Below are positions 10,166 through 21,245 of a DNA stretch of 64,000 nucleotides, one piece after another. A model generated the notes under the pieces. It ran no database searches. It worked only from the letters and a program-made list of their open reading frames with translations, and was not told where the DNA came from. Every line of letters begins with the position of its first letter. Position 1 is the stretch's first letter. A program made the translations under genes and the position numbers. The DNA comes from Nemertoderma westbladi. Its lineage: Eukaryota > Xenacoelomorpha > Nemertodermatida > Nemertodermatidae. Where the stretch lies: contig JAUCBJ010001204.1 in the NCBI GenBank assembly GCA_032718475.1, positions 40,618 through 104,617 on the forward strand. Reading direction: 5' to 3'.

Positions 10166-12807
10166 GTTTTAAGCGATATGTATACATATACTATTTTAGT
10201 TATCATGTTCTTTAATTGGGAAATTATCAGAGACTGTTTTAATTACAGTTTGTTTAGGCAATTGAATTGGGGTCACTTATCTACGTAAACAACAGCTAGC
10301 ATATTTTGCCCAACCCCTACCTACCCATTATTAATAATGGGAACATTATTTCGATCATCACACCGGTAATGAAGAAAATGATATAGAAAATGAATTGCTG
10401 AAAACAGCTTGATTATTCTCATCCAATCAAAATGTTCTAAAGTGTCTCCGACCAATAGAAATTCGGAATCAACTAGTACTTCTGTATTGTACAATAAGGC
10501 GGTATAAAACCAAAGTATAATGCGCTTATGAAGTTGAATATCACACAATCCAAGCTCAGTAATAATTACGGTACGTTTTATATACGAATTTATTTGATTA
10601 AGAAAGATTTATATTGGATTGGCTTTATTATATTGGACTGGCCTAAAATAATGCCTCTCAGAGAATTGATTTTTCTAATGATTTGTTTTATTTCCGTTTC
10701 TCAATGTTTGACAGGTTAGTTAATGTCTATGTCCAATTATTGGATATATTGTACACCAGCTTCATCTCACAGAGAGACAGGGCGGGGTAGGTGGGGGCGG
10801 GGTAGGTGGGTCTTTTTTTATTCTATCCAGTGCCGAATTTAATGGAGATTTCAAATCTGCAAGTAGTTTTCTCATATCTTTTCTCAAACTCAAGTTATTA
10901 CCCAAAATGTAAGAACTCGTCTGATTTTTGACAAGCCTTCGAGCAGCACGATATTTTACAATTGTACGGGGCCCTTTTCATAAAGGTTGTTTTACTAGTT
11001 ATATTATAAGTTTAGCAAGCATGAAAAATTTCGTTGAATTTCATTCATTTTTGACAAAGTTATTGTTGAACATTCACGTAAAAGGCTTTTTTGACCAATT
11101 TTTAGGCCAATTTTAACTGAAATGAGATGAAATTTGGTACACTTGTTAAGAATGGCTTTCTCCATACTTCGACTGAAGAAATTTAGGTGGAAATGCCCTG
11201 GAGCCTTTTTATAACAAAAAGGCCTAAAAGCCCTTTTTTGTCTTTTTGTTCTAAAAAGGCTCCTGAGCATTTTAGACAAAATTTGTTCAGAACAATTGGA
11301 TGCAGGGTTCTTCTGAACTTATATTCCAAATTTCGACAAATTTCAACAATTATTGCTGGAGAAATAGCCCTTGGCGCAAAAAGGCATTTTTGGCCATTAC
11401 GGAACCATTTTGGTGCCACTTTTAAAAATATATGGTTTGGTTATTCTTACTCAGTCCTGACGATGTTTAGTAGCACAAAAAATAATTTTCACCCAATTTT
11501 ATGGTCCAGAGACACACAAATGTGAGGTTTAAATTTGGGGGTGCTAAGGGAAAGTTTAATTAATACTACTGTATTACTAGAAAGCCAGCAAGCTGGCTAT
11601 AAGAAGACCGTCTATAAGACAACAAAACCGAAAAACTAAAAATGATAATCTAACCCCCAATCAAATATCAATCGCAATCAATATGTAAACCCCTCCCACC
11701 CTCCATGCAAGCCTTGGAGAAAGCAGAATTAATGCCATGACCAGTTCGGAGTAATCAATAGACAACCCACCCCAACCATTGGATTTACTGAGACTATCTG
11801 TACTCCAACCAGCTTGCTACCTGTCTTCCCAGCTAGCCAGAGTTAAATAATTATACAACGTTGCTATGATACAGAGAAAATCCTTCCCTATTCGCTACCA
11901 TAGGCAAAGTTCAGGCTGTGTGAGGGAATATTACATATTTATACACTATTTTATTTTCAATCAATAAATAATCATACATCGTTATATTAAACACTCGAAT
12001 ATAATAAAAACTTTGTGAGAATGGGACACGGCGAATCGACCTGTGCTATTTTTATACAGCAAGAGCTTACTTTTACCCGCTTAAATAATTAATAACCGAA
12101 ATAAGAACCCAAATAATCAATACATTTCTTTGTATAGTTTGCCATGAAGTAGAGCACTTCTTACCCTTCCAAGCCAATATCAATGTGCACAAACATACAT
12201 ACAGACAAACACACATAAGTTTTTTTTGACAGCAAGAAGCCCTGACGGTCTTCTAATTATCATTGTGATTGGCAGGTTACAGAGGCACCCAAAGCAATAA
12301 ACTAAACGAAATTAATAACGCATGTTACTGTTTGTAATCAGTCATAATTTGAGTCCATTTCCCTTGCAGATTCATGAAATTGATTGGTATGGCACCTAAT
12401 GAGTACATTTTTATGAATGTTGGTAATCCAATACACCAATGCAATGTAGGCAAAAGACTCCTACTTTATTTTTAAGCCAAATAATTAAGTTGGCCTACCT
12501 TGCTAGTTACCTGCAAGTTGGTCTACCATCTAGACCATTGCATCAGTTCAGCTAAATATTCATGTAAAAAAGTAATGTTTATTAACAATCTGATTATTTC
12601 TTGAAGGGATTCCTATTGGTTTGAGGGATTTTAAATTACATAATTTATGCAATTTAAATTCAATTTAGCCAATAATTTTGTTAGAATAAGAAATGATTAA
12701 GGCGGCAGTGTGCCGCCTTTGAGGGTAGGGTATAGGTAATAATGTGGTTATCTTCTTAATAGAAAAATCTCTGGTACGTCAAGAAAATAACATGTTAATA
12801 ACATGTT
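10166..12807. other. intergenic, mostly unrecognised dispersed repeat
   Basis: No host gene seen. At 11200-11263 there is an imperfect palindrome (22-bp arms, one mismatch, GGAGCCTTTTTATAACAAAA). Around 10928-11525 the sequence has the style of a dispersed repeat but has no recognisable protein. Matching words AGAAGACCGTC (11601) and GACGGTCTTCT (12245) could mark a decayed inverted-repeat element. A small GC hairpin, GGCGGCAGTGTGCCGCC, lies near 12702-12718. Confidence 0.35.
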
Positions 12808-13265
12808 GACACATATTACATTAGCCCTACACTACAGGGCGGCCTTAATATCCAATAGATGCGCTCTTGTCCTCACCAATGTACTTTCCTGCCCACTATT
12901 GGCTTAACCTGATTAATTCTCACCTCGCAACTCCCTGTTGGCATTGTCCCTTGATGCTAGCCTTACTCCGCAATACGGGTGCTCCGCTTTACGGGTACTC
13001 CGCATTATCGGTACTCCGCGTTACGGGTACTCCGCTTTATGGGTACTCCGCGCTACGGGTACTCCGCGTTATGGGTACTCCGCATTACGGGTACTCCGCG
13101 TTACGGGTACTCTGCCTTACGGGTACTCCGCTTAAAGGGTACTCCGCATTACGGGTACTCCGCTTTACGGGTACTCCATGTTAAGGGTACTCAGCTTTAC
13201 GGGTACTCCGCATTACGGGTACTCCGCATTACGGGTACTCCGCTTAACGGGTACTCCGCGTTACG
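12808..13265. repeat. terminal-repeat fragment with 16-bp minisatellite (outer element, left)
   Basis: Begins GACACATATTACATTAGCCC, matching 36345 onward. From about 12965 to 13265 it is a tandem array of the 16-bp unit TACTCCGCGTTACGGG (about 19 copies, diverged). The open frames here (GYSALRV... periodicity of 16 residues) come from the repeat having no stop codons and are not real proteins. It abuts directly the next terminal-repeat copy at 13266. Confidence 0.85.
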
Positions 13266-13740
13266 TGTGACGGAATCCGCTGGAGTTGACCGTGGTGGAT
13301 TCCGACTGGTGTGTGGATTGTACGCGTCGTCGCGTCCGTGGGCTGCTGGGCTAACGCTGGATATATATATATATTAGGCCGAAGGCCGTTGAAAACAACA
13401 GAGTTAAAATGTCAGTATTAATAATCACAGTAATTGATAATAGCACAGTCTGAATATAATAATATGCAATACAACGGTCAGTAACAACGACGGTCAAAAC
13501 TATTCCGGTCTCACAACTGTAAGGAAATCAACTAAACTAATAATCAGTAATCACAACGGTTATATCATTGACACATATTACATTAGCCATACACTACAGG
13601 GCGGCCTTAATATCCAATAGATCAGCTCTTGTCCTCCCCAATGTACTTTCCTGCCGACTATTGGCTTAACCTGATTAACCTGCTTAACCTGTTAGCGTTG
13701 TCCCTTGTTGCTAGCCTTGCTAGCTTGTTTGTCCCTCTGA
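13266..13740 (-). repeat. terminal repeat (putative 3' LTR) of the outer BEL/Pao-like element
   Basis: 13266-13569 starts TGTGACGGAATCCGCTGGAG and matches 36043-36344 at about 95 percent by eye. 13570-13740 matches the block at 36345-36495 but lacks the 16-bp array. Because the same blocks flank a region encoding gag, protease and integrase pieces on the minus strand, they are best read as LTRs of that element. The exact LTR limits are not clear, because the left side has an extra partial copy (12808-13265). Confidence 0.6.
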
Positions 13741-14055
13741 GGTGGTTTGACCTCTCACCTTTCTCTGTGGCTTACGGCGTATGTCCCCCCCCCCCCCAGT
13801 TGGTTATGAAGTGAGATTATTGTTGGTGATCTCACCTCACCAACTATATTGGTAAAATGCCACTAACTTAGGAGTTTGTACTGTTGCGTTCATCTGGTGC
13901 CTTCCAGGCACACTTACACCCCTGTTCCTGTGTCCTAGTTTGCTCCTCCCGTCTTCGGGAACCATCTGAGTTCCTTGCCCCTATCATCATCTTGCCTAGG
14001 CCGTTTCCTTCCTTCCTGTTTATCCTTGAGGCTACTCATCCCTTGCCGATACCGT

Positions 14056-14661
14056 CTAACCAAGCCCCGTTGTTGGTTCTTTGGGTGCAGGTGTTATCAA
14101 CTCCCAGTATCGCTTCACAGGTGGTCCCACTGAATGTCCCTCCTGTCTCCCTCTGGTAGTATCCCACAAGATCATCTTCATCGCCCACGACCCGGAACTT
14201 CTCCTCATCGTCCATCTCCTCATCGTCGGCGCTGCCAAGTGCAGCAATATAGTTCTAGCCAATCCTCCCAACCCCCTTCTCGAGCCCTCGTCATCCTCCA
14301 CAGTCCCTTCATCGTTTAGGACCATGTATCCGCCCCTCTCCACGGAATCTACAAATCTCCTCCACTCCTTCCTCGGTGGTTCCCTTGGATACTTTGGTAT
14401 CCCGAACTTCGCCTCGTCTCCCTTCACAATGTAGCGAAGATGCTCGTGGATAGCGTTGTCCAATGATGGCGTCCCGTAGGTCCCGACCAGTCGTCGCTCA
14501 TGCATCTCCCTAAACTGGTCCTGTAGCGCGTGCGCTCTGTGACCCTTTGGTAGTAGTTTGTAGTATCACTTCGTCTTCTCCGGATGCCTCTGCGTGAAGT
14601 CCACTAGCAACTCTTTTCCAGTCTTCTCCGACTTTCTCTTCTTTACTAATTTCTCCGCCAT
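14056..14661 (-). pseudogene. extra downstream ORF of the outer element, unknown product
   Basis: Starts at an ATG at 14661 with a lysine-rich N-terminus (MAEKLVKKRKSEKTG), then a TGA at 14567-14565, then a continuous frame through HALQDQFREMHERRLVGTYG and FGIPKYPREPPRKEWRRFVD to 14056. The reading before and after the TGA is equally protein-like, so the TGA looks like a point mutation. It lies between the integrase remnant and the 3' terminal repeat, where BEL/Pao elements normally have no essential gene. I do not recognise the family. Confidence 0.5.
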
Positions 14662-15613
14662 CACCAATCTTCACGCTCTCACCCAACTGTTGGGGCCCTA
14701 CAAAGGCTCAGTTTAAGCCAGAGGGTTGTCAAACAGAATGTTAATTGTCCCAATCAGTGATAGCCTACCTCCTATATTACGTTTTTGGTATATTTTATAC
14801 AAATATACCCCCTAAGTGTCAATTTACCCTAAATTTGTAATTTTTGTCCGTTGCTTTTATTAATGATTCTAGAATTCCCTCCCTCCAGTTGCCATAATTT
14901 GTTAATCTTCTAATTTTGTTATTATTTATATTCCCCCTTTATGTGTGCTATTATTAACTGTCATTGGATCACTTACTTAAGTAACCCTTCTACTTGTATA
15001 CAGAGAAGACTAGCTACAGTTTTCTCATTACTGTGCTAGCTTCCTACCAGACAGTTTTCTGGCTCTGCAACAATATCCTACATCTGTACTACGGGCTTAG
15101 CGGTACAGTAGTCTATTTCGTGCGGCCTACACAGTCTATCCTACTGTGCCCACATGCCCCCCTTTTCCCTCACGTGGCTCCCTTAGTGCCCACAGGTTTA
15201 CGGTACTGTGTACCCTTCTACTACGGTATGCGTACATACCCCCCAATTCCTCATGTGGTGCCCTCAGTGCCCACAAGTTTTACGGTACTGTGTACCCTTC
15301 CACTACGGTATGTGTACATACCCCCCCAATTCCTGATGTTGCGCCTTCAGTGCTCACAAGTTTACGTATGTAAATTAGGTACGTTGGTACATTATTTCTA
15401 CCCATCCGACCTACATAATTGTATGGTAAAATACTGATAATAAAACTACCTACATTTGTATATTATGTACGTACATACATAATATCTACTATCTACCTAC
15501 AGCGTACCTTGGTACTAACTACTTATTTTATTATTTTGCTTATTTTTGTTTTATTTTGTGGGAAGGGTGTATCGCCCTCATTCCCACCCCCTCAGTCCAA
15601 CTTATTGGACGAC
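14662..15613. other. non-coding part of outer element with a tandem repeat of about 80 bp
   Basis: 15146-15365 holds about three copies of a unit including TTTACGGTACTGTGTACCCTT and a CATACCCCC patch. The rest is T-rich and has no recognised gene. Confidence 0.55.
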
Positions 15614-15958
15614 TTAACAACCTAAGGGCGATTCTTTCAGCAGGCAACTCTCCCACTGCCCCCCTGTAGGTTCTCTTAATCTTCGTCCCACTCTCCTTGT
15701 CAATTCCAACTCTCTTGGAATATACCTTCCCTTCTCCTCCACCCTAAAATTGGGTCTTTCCGTCACCTCACTGATCTCCTCGTGGTCCCCTGGCAGCAAA
15801 ATGCCACCCTTCATCTTGTCGTCATTTGGCAGTAGAATGCTGCCCTTTATGTCATCCTCACTGGTACATGCCACCTCTGCTGGCCTCCCCCTCAATATGT
15901 GCGCCGGCGTTAAAGCCCCCAATGACCCCCGGTCATCCTTCGGTACGCATAATGGCAT
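15614..15958 (-). pseudogene. BEL/Pao-like integrase C-terminal remnant
   Basis: The frame contains GALTPAHILRGRPAEV, close to the LTP-H-LIGRP motif near the end of the BEL/Pao integrase core. The catalytic part of integrase, the reverse transcriptase and RNase H are absent between this piece and the protease region only a few bases upstream, so most of pol has been deleted. After the motif the sequence becomes a low-complexity acidic stretch (LLPNDDKMKGGILLPGDHEE). Confidence 0.6.
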
Positions 15959-16707
15959 AATGGCCCCGTGTACAACACGTCTCCTCTAACTTTCCTGCCT
16001 CCTTTGTCACGCTTCGTTATCGGCTTCTCTGCCTTTGGTTTAATCTTCCCACATCCTCTCCCTTTCCACCTTGTCTTCTTATTATACCTCCTCCCCATCG
16101 GTATGCTTCTCAACTGGACCGGCGTCTGTTCTGGACATCTATCCGGATATCTCGCCGTCCACTCTTCTCCATCCTCATACCGATACTCGCCAGGAACATC
16201 TATGTTCCATCCCATCGCCTCTAGGTCCTCTGCGTCAAACCCATTCTCCTCCGCCCACTCCCTTGGTGTTACTTGTCGTCCTGTCACCTCTTCCAACGGT
16301 ACTTCTCTGGATTCGCTCTCCACCCTTTTCATTATACGTGGATCCAGATCCATACCCATCCCCGACTCCTGGTGTCCTTCCTCGGGCTGCTTCCCATATG
16401 GGACCTCCCCATCGCCCGTCTTTGACTTCTGCTCAGGCCGCTTCCCATATGGGACCTCCCCATCGCTCGTCTTTAGTTTCTCCTCAATGTCCTCAACAGT
16501 ACCGGACAGCATGCATCCTGATATTTCGGATACACCAAACGGTGTCCTCGTCTTAATTGGGCCAGTGAGCGTCCATCCAAATGGCGTGAGAATGGCCATC
16601 GGGTCTCGCTCCCTGTCATCGCCAAAAATGATCTGTAGTCTCTCATGGGCTGTCAGACAGTCCATGCCGACTATGAGAGATACTTTCGAGACATCCAGTT
16701 CGGGCAC
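15910..16707 (-). pseudogene. BEL/Pao-like protease-to-RT linker, pol deleted
   Basis: The N-terminal part has SLIVGMDCLTAHERLQIIFG and AILTPFGWTLTGPI, which match the region after the protease in BEL/Pao polyproteins (a D-LIG-D block followed by GW-L-G). After that, the usual RT is replaced by a charged, repeat-bearing stretch that includes a 60-bp in-frame duplication (16378-16470, GDGEVPYGK twice). The end overlaps the integrase remnant in a different frame. Confidence 0.65.
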
Positions 16708-16771
16708 AGAGAAGTCGATATTATCCAGGTACCCGTATTGCTCGACCTCGATCTTTGTGGGTCGCCTGGCG

Positions 16772-17198
16772 TTAATATTGATCGATTCTATTATCTGAAT
16801 GGGTTCGATCGCACCCTGGTGTTATCGCTGTTATCTCACAGCGTCCCTTTCTCATTCTCATGACCTCGTCCTTACTGGAAATAGTGGTTACCGCCATTTT
16901 ACTTGGCCTCGTCCGTAACCCTATCCTTTTGGCCACCCAACTCTCCGTTAGCGTGAATGCTGCTCCACTATCGACCAACATCAGTGTCATAACCGGCTCT
17001 ACTCCCAGCTCCTTGTGGACTACAAGTCCCCTGCATGGCCGCATGCTGTAGCGACTGTCTCACTTTCGGAAATGCATCCACTGAACTATGTTCTGGTTTA
17101 GGTCGGCTGCATTCCGCTTTCGGTACCTTCCCCAAACTGTCCTCACTGTAGACTGGGTCTGTGATTAATTCTGCCTCGTAGTTAAGGAAGTTCGACAT
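16772..17198 (-). pseudogene. BEL/Pao-like aspartic protease remnant
   Basis: TLMLVDSGAAFTLTESWVAK contains the DSGA catalytic motif of a retroviral-type aspartic protease. The preceding residues are in an overlapping frame (16968-17198), so there is a frameshift near 17040. The position between a gag-like domain and the linker with GWTLTGP is the normal BEL/Pao order. Confidence 0.7.
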
Positions 17199-17526
17199 CT
17201 CCTCCAGCCCTGGCTCCGCACCTTTCCTTTCTCGGGTGGAGAAAGCGATCTTTCTCCACTTATTTCTCAGCCAGATCGGTAGTGCCTGCGCTATTGTAGT
17301 GATATTGTTTGATGCATTGAGTTCGTAAGGTGCATCCAGAGTTTTTAATATTATCAGGCCTTTTCTACTTTATTAGCGAAGGTCTTGATGCTGACGGGAT
17401 TGTCTGTGAGTCTGCCTGATGTTATTCCCCTTAAGGTTTGTCGGATAATCTTCGCAGGATGGCCGAATTCCCTGTCCAGGGCTCGCCATGCAGTCGTGAA
17501 TCCTCCTTCAATACCTTGGTATTGTC

Positions 17527-17733
17527 TCACGATGTCGTATGCTGGCCCCCTGTATAGACTTGTAGATATTTAAGGCACTCCGCCTGCATGAGGTTTTTTG
17601 TTAGGATTTCGTTGCTGTACATACGCCGGAATTGCAGATATTCCTCCGGCTTGCTACCATCAAACTTGAAGGGCTCCACTGGCGGCAGCTCGATTCTAGT
17701 TTTTAGTGCGTCGATGAGTGTTGCCATTCCCAT
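17527..17733 (-). pseudogene. BEL/Pao-like Gag capsid-start remnant
   Basis: Contains ELPPVEPFKFDGSKPEEYLQ, resembling the LP-L-LPKFDGDP--W--F opening of BEL/Pao capsid domains and the equivalent FNGDEMKWLPF in the inner element. The frame breaks soon after; zinc knuckles are not visible in this copy. Confidence 0.55.
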
Positions 17734-18114
17734 CGATTGTACTTCCAGGGCGCTCGATGGCAGGATATATCATTGGGGGTAGCGGTCCCCTCCATATCTC
17801 TGTGTCGCACGATTTGTTTGGATCTGAGGGGGTCGGGGTTCTTGTTTTTGGTTGTGTATAATGCGGATACTGTAATGGGGGAATGTCACCCTGCCCCCCC
17901 CCCCCCCCCACCGATGTTATGTTTGGTACTGGGGTTGATGTTATTATATTGGGGCCCATACACCTATCTGCAATACCCCTCCCCTCCCCTGGGTATATAT
18001 TGTATCCCTCTGCATGTTATAGTCATACTGGTGTGCAGGTACTGGTATAGGCCTATCGGCTCCTTGCCTATTAACCGGTATGTATGCTGCGACCTCCGGG
18101 TCCAATCCCATCAT

Positions 18115-18834
18115 TCACGCTACCCTATCGCCTACACTATCTCTCCCAGCATGGCCTATTGTATGTGCAGTAAGGCCTACAGTATGTCCTGCAGTCTGCC
18201 TGTGTCCTTCTGGATCGAAGTTTAATCTTCTCGAGTATTCTGAGAACTCCTCCCCGCGACTACCATATTCTCGGTCGGCAGCTACGTTCTGACGGGAAGT
18301 TCCTCTCCGATCCCCTCTCCTGTCTTCTTCCTCGTACCGGTACACTCTGTACCCCTCTCCCGGCGTGTGGTATATTTCACCAGGTTGTGTTTCTCCGGGG
18401 CTACAGCAATCTCCCGGAGTATGACCCCACCGGCTCTCCTTCTCGACTTCGACTATCGGCGGTTCACTGTCCGTCCTTCCCCTCTGGTTGCCCATAGCAA
18501 CGCTTCCTCTTCCCTCTTCGATTCTTTTGACTTCAGTGTGATATCCTCCCTCATGAGATCTCATTTCGACCTCCCGGAAGAACTCCGCTGTTCTTCTCCC
18601 ATCTTCCGAGTGGGCACAACGTTTCCTCGTTTGGCCGCTTACGGCGGCACCAATGTCCCTCCCTCTGCCCGGTTGGACGGCCCCGCGGATATTCGCAGTC
18701 CTCCTACTATCCTCTGTTGCCGGGTGCCATGGTTCACTTAACTCACCATATGCATTATCTGCCGACGCTCGTGGGACATTCTCTGCCCCCCCCCCCCCCC
18801 CCCCTCTCATCCACCGTCGGGTGCCATAGTTCAC
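18115..18834 (-). pseudogene. Gag-region ORF of outer element, charged and low complexity
   Basis: 239-codon open frame rich in G, R and E, with no recognised domain. It overlaps poly-G (poly-C on the plus strand) tracts that probably slipped. A 98-bp direct duplication is present in DNA (18721 and 18819, GGGTGCCATRGTTCACTTAA). I take it as part of the long N-terminal gag region because it lies between the coiled-coil and capsid-like pieces. Confidence 0.4.
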
Positions 18835-18964
18835 TTAACTCACCGTGCGCATTATCCGCCGACCCTCGTGGGACATTCTCTGCCCCCCCCCCCCTCTCGT
18901 CATTAATTGGTTGTGGCGGGGTGCCCGTAGCCCCCAGCCCCCCCCCCCCCCCACCCGTCACCTC

Positions 18965-19444
18965 TTATTTCGCCCCATGTTCCGTTCCAGTCGACACGTT
19001 AGTTCTACCCTCACTGGGTTCATTCACCCCCGCTCCTCCCTGCGCAACTGCGTGGCCTTGTTTTCTCTCACTAGGCAAATTGCCTGTTCCCCCTACGTTT
19101 ATATTAATTGCACCGCTAATAGTCTCGCCCTGTTGGTTTGCTACGTTATTAATTATATTATTTTGATTAATTCCACCGGGGTTATTTATTATATTGTTAT
19201 TTGAATTATTATTTAAATTATTTAAATTATTTTGATCTACATTATTTATATTATTCAAATTATTTTGTTCACCATTATTTACATTATTACTTAAATTATT
19301 TTGTGCACCAATGTTAGAATTATTACCGGGCAAAATATTATCTCCTGCAAGAAAAGGTGCCATTTTTGCCAGTTCTAATCGGTGCTTCTGTTTCGCCTGG
19401 TATTGCATTAACCCCCTCAACCGGGTATGCATATCATCCTGCAA
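18965..19444 (-). pseudogene. Asn-rich Gag linker of outer element
   Basis: Long asparagine-rich stretch built from repeats of NNLNN and NNVNN, preceded by a basic helix-like patch (RLRGLMQYQAKQKHRLELAK). Low-complexity linker; no enzymatic motif. Confidence 0.4.
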
Positions 19445-19478
19445 TCGTTTGCCCGCCCTCTCTCTTTCTCTATCTTCT

Positions 19479-19808
19479 CTAACTCATTTGACAGTTGACT
19501 AATTCTGTCTCCCTCGCCTTCCACTCTCTACATTCGTCCACCTCCCTCGCCTCCCGCTCTTTCCGCTCATTTTCCACTACCTCCTCCCGCTCTTTGCGCT
19601 CGTTTTCCACTCTCTCATCACGTTCTTTGCGCTCATTTATCTCTCTTTCCTCCCGCCCCCTATAGTTTATCGCCACCCTCTCGGCCCTCTCTTTACACTC
19701 TCTCGCTAATTCCCTCTCCCTCTCTAGTCCCTCGTCCAATTGTCTCTCTAGTTCCTTTTGATCCAGCGCTACAATATCTAATTGACACGCCAGATCTATC
19801 TCTAACAC
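19479..19808 (-). pseudogene. coiled-coil segment of outer-element Gag
   Basis: Heavily charged repeats of ERKERDERVENERKEREE, a strong coiled-coil pattern. It parallels the alanine/lysine/glutamate coiled coil in the first ORF of the inner element and supports a common architecture for the two elements. Confidence 0.5.
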
Positions 19809-20079
19809 CCTTCTTGCTTTCGCAGAGGATGTAGCGGACTTTCGGTTGAGACGGAGCTGTCTGTCCTACTAATTTTCCCGCGTTTGCTGCGATTCCTACT
19901 AACCAATGACACTGAATCTTCGGGGTTACCTCGGATTCGGTGTTGTGCGGATCCGCCCATCCCACTAACTTAATCCCCCTCGCATCTACCAGATAAGGCC
20001 CTAGGTAAACAATGCTGGCCTCCGCCACCTCGGATCGCTACAATTCAAACAGTTCAGTGGTGACCCCCGTTGCCCTCTC
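19809..20079 (-). pseudogene. N-terminal Gag region of outer element, downstream of the insertion
   Basis: Open sequence continues from the insertion point at 20079 into ASIVYLGPYLVDARGIKLVG and a CHWLVG stretch. An in-frame TAG lies at 20040-20038. With the inner element and one CTCTC removed, the frame joins that of the 35477-35776 piece, which confirms the interruption. Confidence 0.5.
20075..20079. repeat. target-site duplication CTCTC, left
   Basis: Five bases directly before the 5' LTR (TGTAAAAG...), identical to 35472-35476 directly after the 3' LTR (...GCGCGAACA). Confidence 0.9.
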
Positions 20080-21245
20080 TGTAAAAGCTTTTGCGGAATT
20101 GGCTGGTTATTTTCCCCGCAAAGTACTCTGTAGTTGGTTTGACGGGCATAAAAGGCCGTTTCATTACTGTACTGGTGTTTTAGTGGACATAAAAAGCCAT
20201 TTCTTCTGTATGTGTACTTTAGCGGACATAACTAGCAATTTTATGTCGCAATACGCTAAAATCCTCTTGACACAGTGTAGTTACTATGACGACGGCTAAC
20301 AGCTGATCTGTACACGTGTAGCTTTTCCTTTGTCTCTTTGTTTGGACAACCAATCAGAGCGATTCTCCTGTTATTTGTACAGAAACCTCACTGTTTATGT
20401 TTACCTTTTTTGCCTGATGCCAGAAGACCGGCTTTGGAACCTCTGTGTTTTTCAGGCTTCAGTCCTACATTAGTAGGCTTGATCATCGAAACGTATATCT
20501 GTTATCAAACCACAAACAAACTCAACAAACTAATCAATGCAAATCATATTGTCAACTACAAACACCGCATTTTTACTGCTATTTACTGTCGGTTATTAAT
20601 TATATCAGTTGATGGAATATTATTATATTTGGATAATATCGGTGAATAATCATAAAACCCCCAATCTTCTTGATATACTGAAGGTAAGAGAGACCGGTTA
20701 CATATAACAATTGCGACTTACTTTAAAGTGGTTTTGGAGTGAATTTAATGCTATTTCATAGGCACTACATGAGTCGGTTGTTGTTCTCTTCATATGTGAC
20801 TAAAATCAGTGAAGGTAGGCAGATCGGTGTGCAGCATTGTGCGGTAGTGTGCATGATTGTGACTGATAACGAAGCATCTCCTAAAGAATGCGATTTATAC
20901 GTGAATCTATAGCCATCCCGTTGTGTCTAGTGTAAGTCATAACTCTGTTTACATATTTAGAGCGCCACGTCCTAAAGGAACTGTTAATATTTCCCAAAAG
21001 TGAATAATATTGGTCAGAAATTATATCTTAACGATCAGTTGAATAATACAGTAGGCCTACGCCGCAATAAGGTCAAGCCCCCGAATCCAGTCTCCCGGGT
21101 ATATCCAGCGGGTGAATGGTCGCGCATAGACTGGCTTCGGCTAATGTTGTGAATCAAATATTTGTCATAGGCTAAAGTCGATTTATAATCTAGAAGACAT
21201 ATAAATTTGGCAGGTTAAACTGCTAAAGGTCTGAAAGCGCGAACA
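20080..21245 (+). repeat. 5' LTR, 1166 bp
   Basis: Begins TGTAAAAGC and ends GCGCGAACA (TG...CA). Matches 34285-35471 throughout. Contains a CATAAAAGG box near 20147 that could serve as a TATA element. No convincing tRNA primer-binding site follows: the next bases are ATAACAGATATAGC. Confidence 0.95.

Noticed and set aside
11583-12255. Transposon bounded by AGAAGACCGTC / GACGGTCTTCT
   Set aside because: Only 11 bases match and nothing further inward pairs; could be chance.
12867-13377. Open frames with repeated GYSALRV/TGTPRY sequence
   Set aside because: Products of the stop-free 16-bp minisatellite; present in several frames at once and repeated at 36404-36972.
15968-16798. 276-codon plus-strand frame
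   Set aside because: Antisense of the outer-element protease linker, whose minus-strand reading has recognisable motifs.
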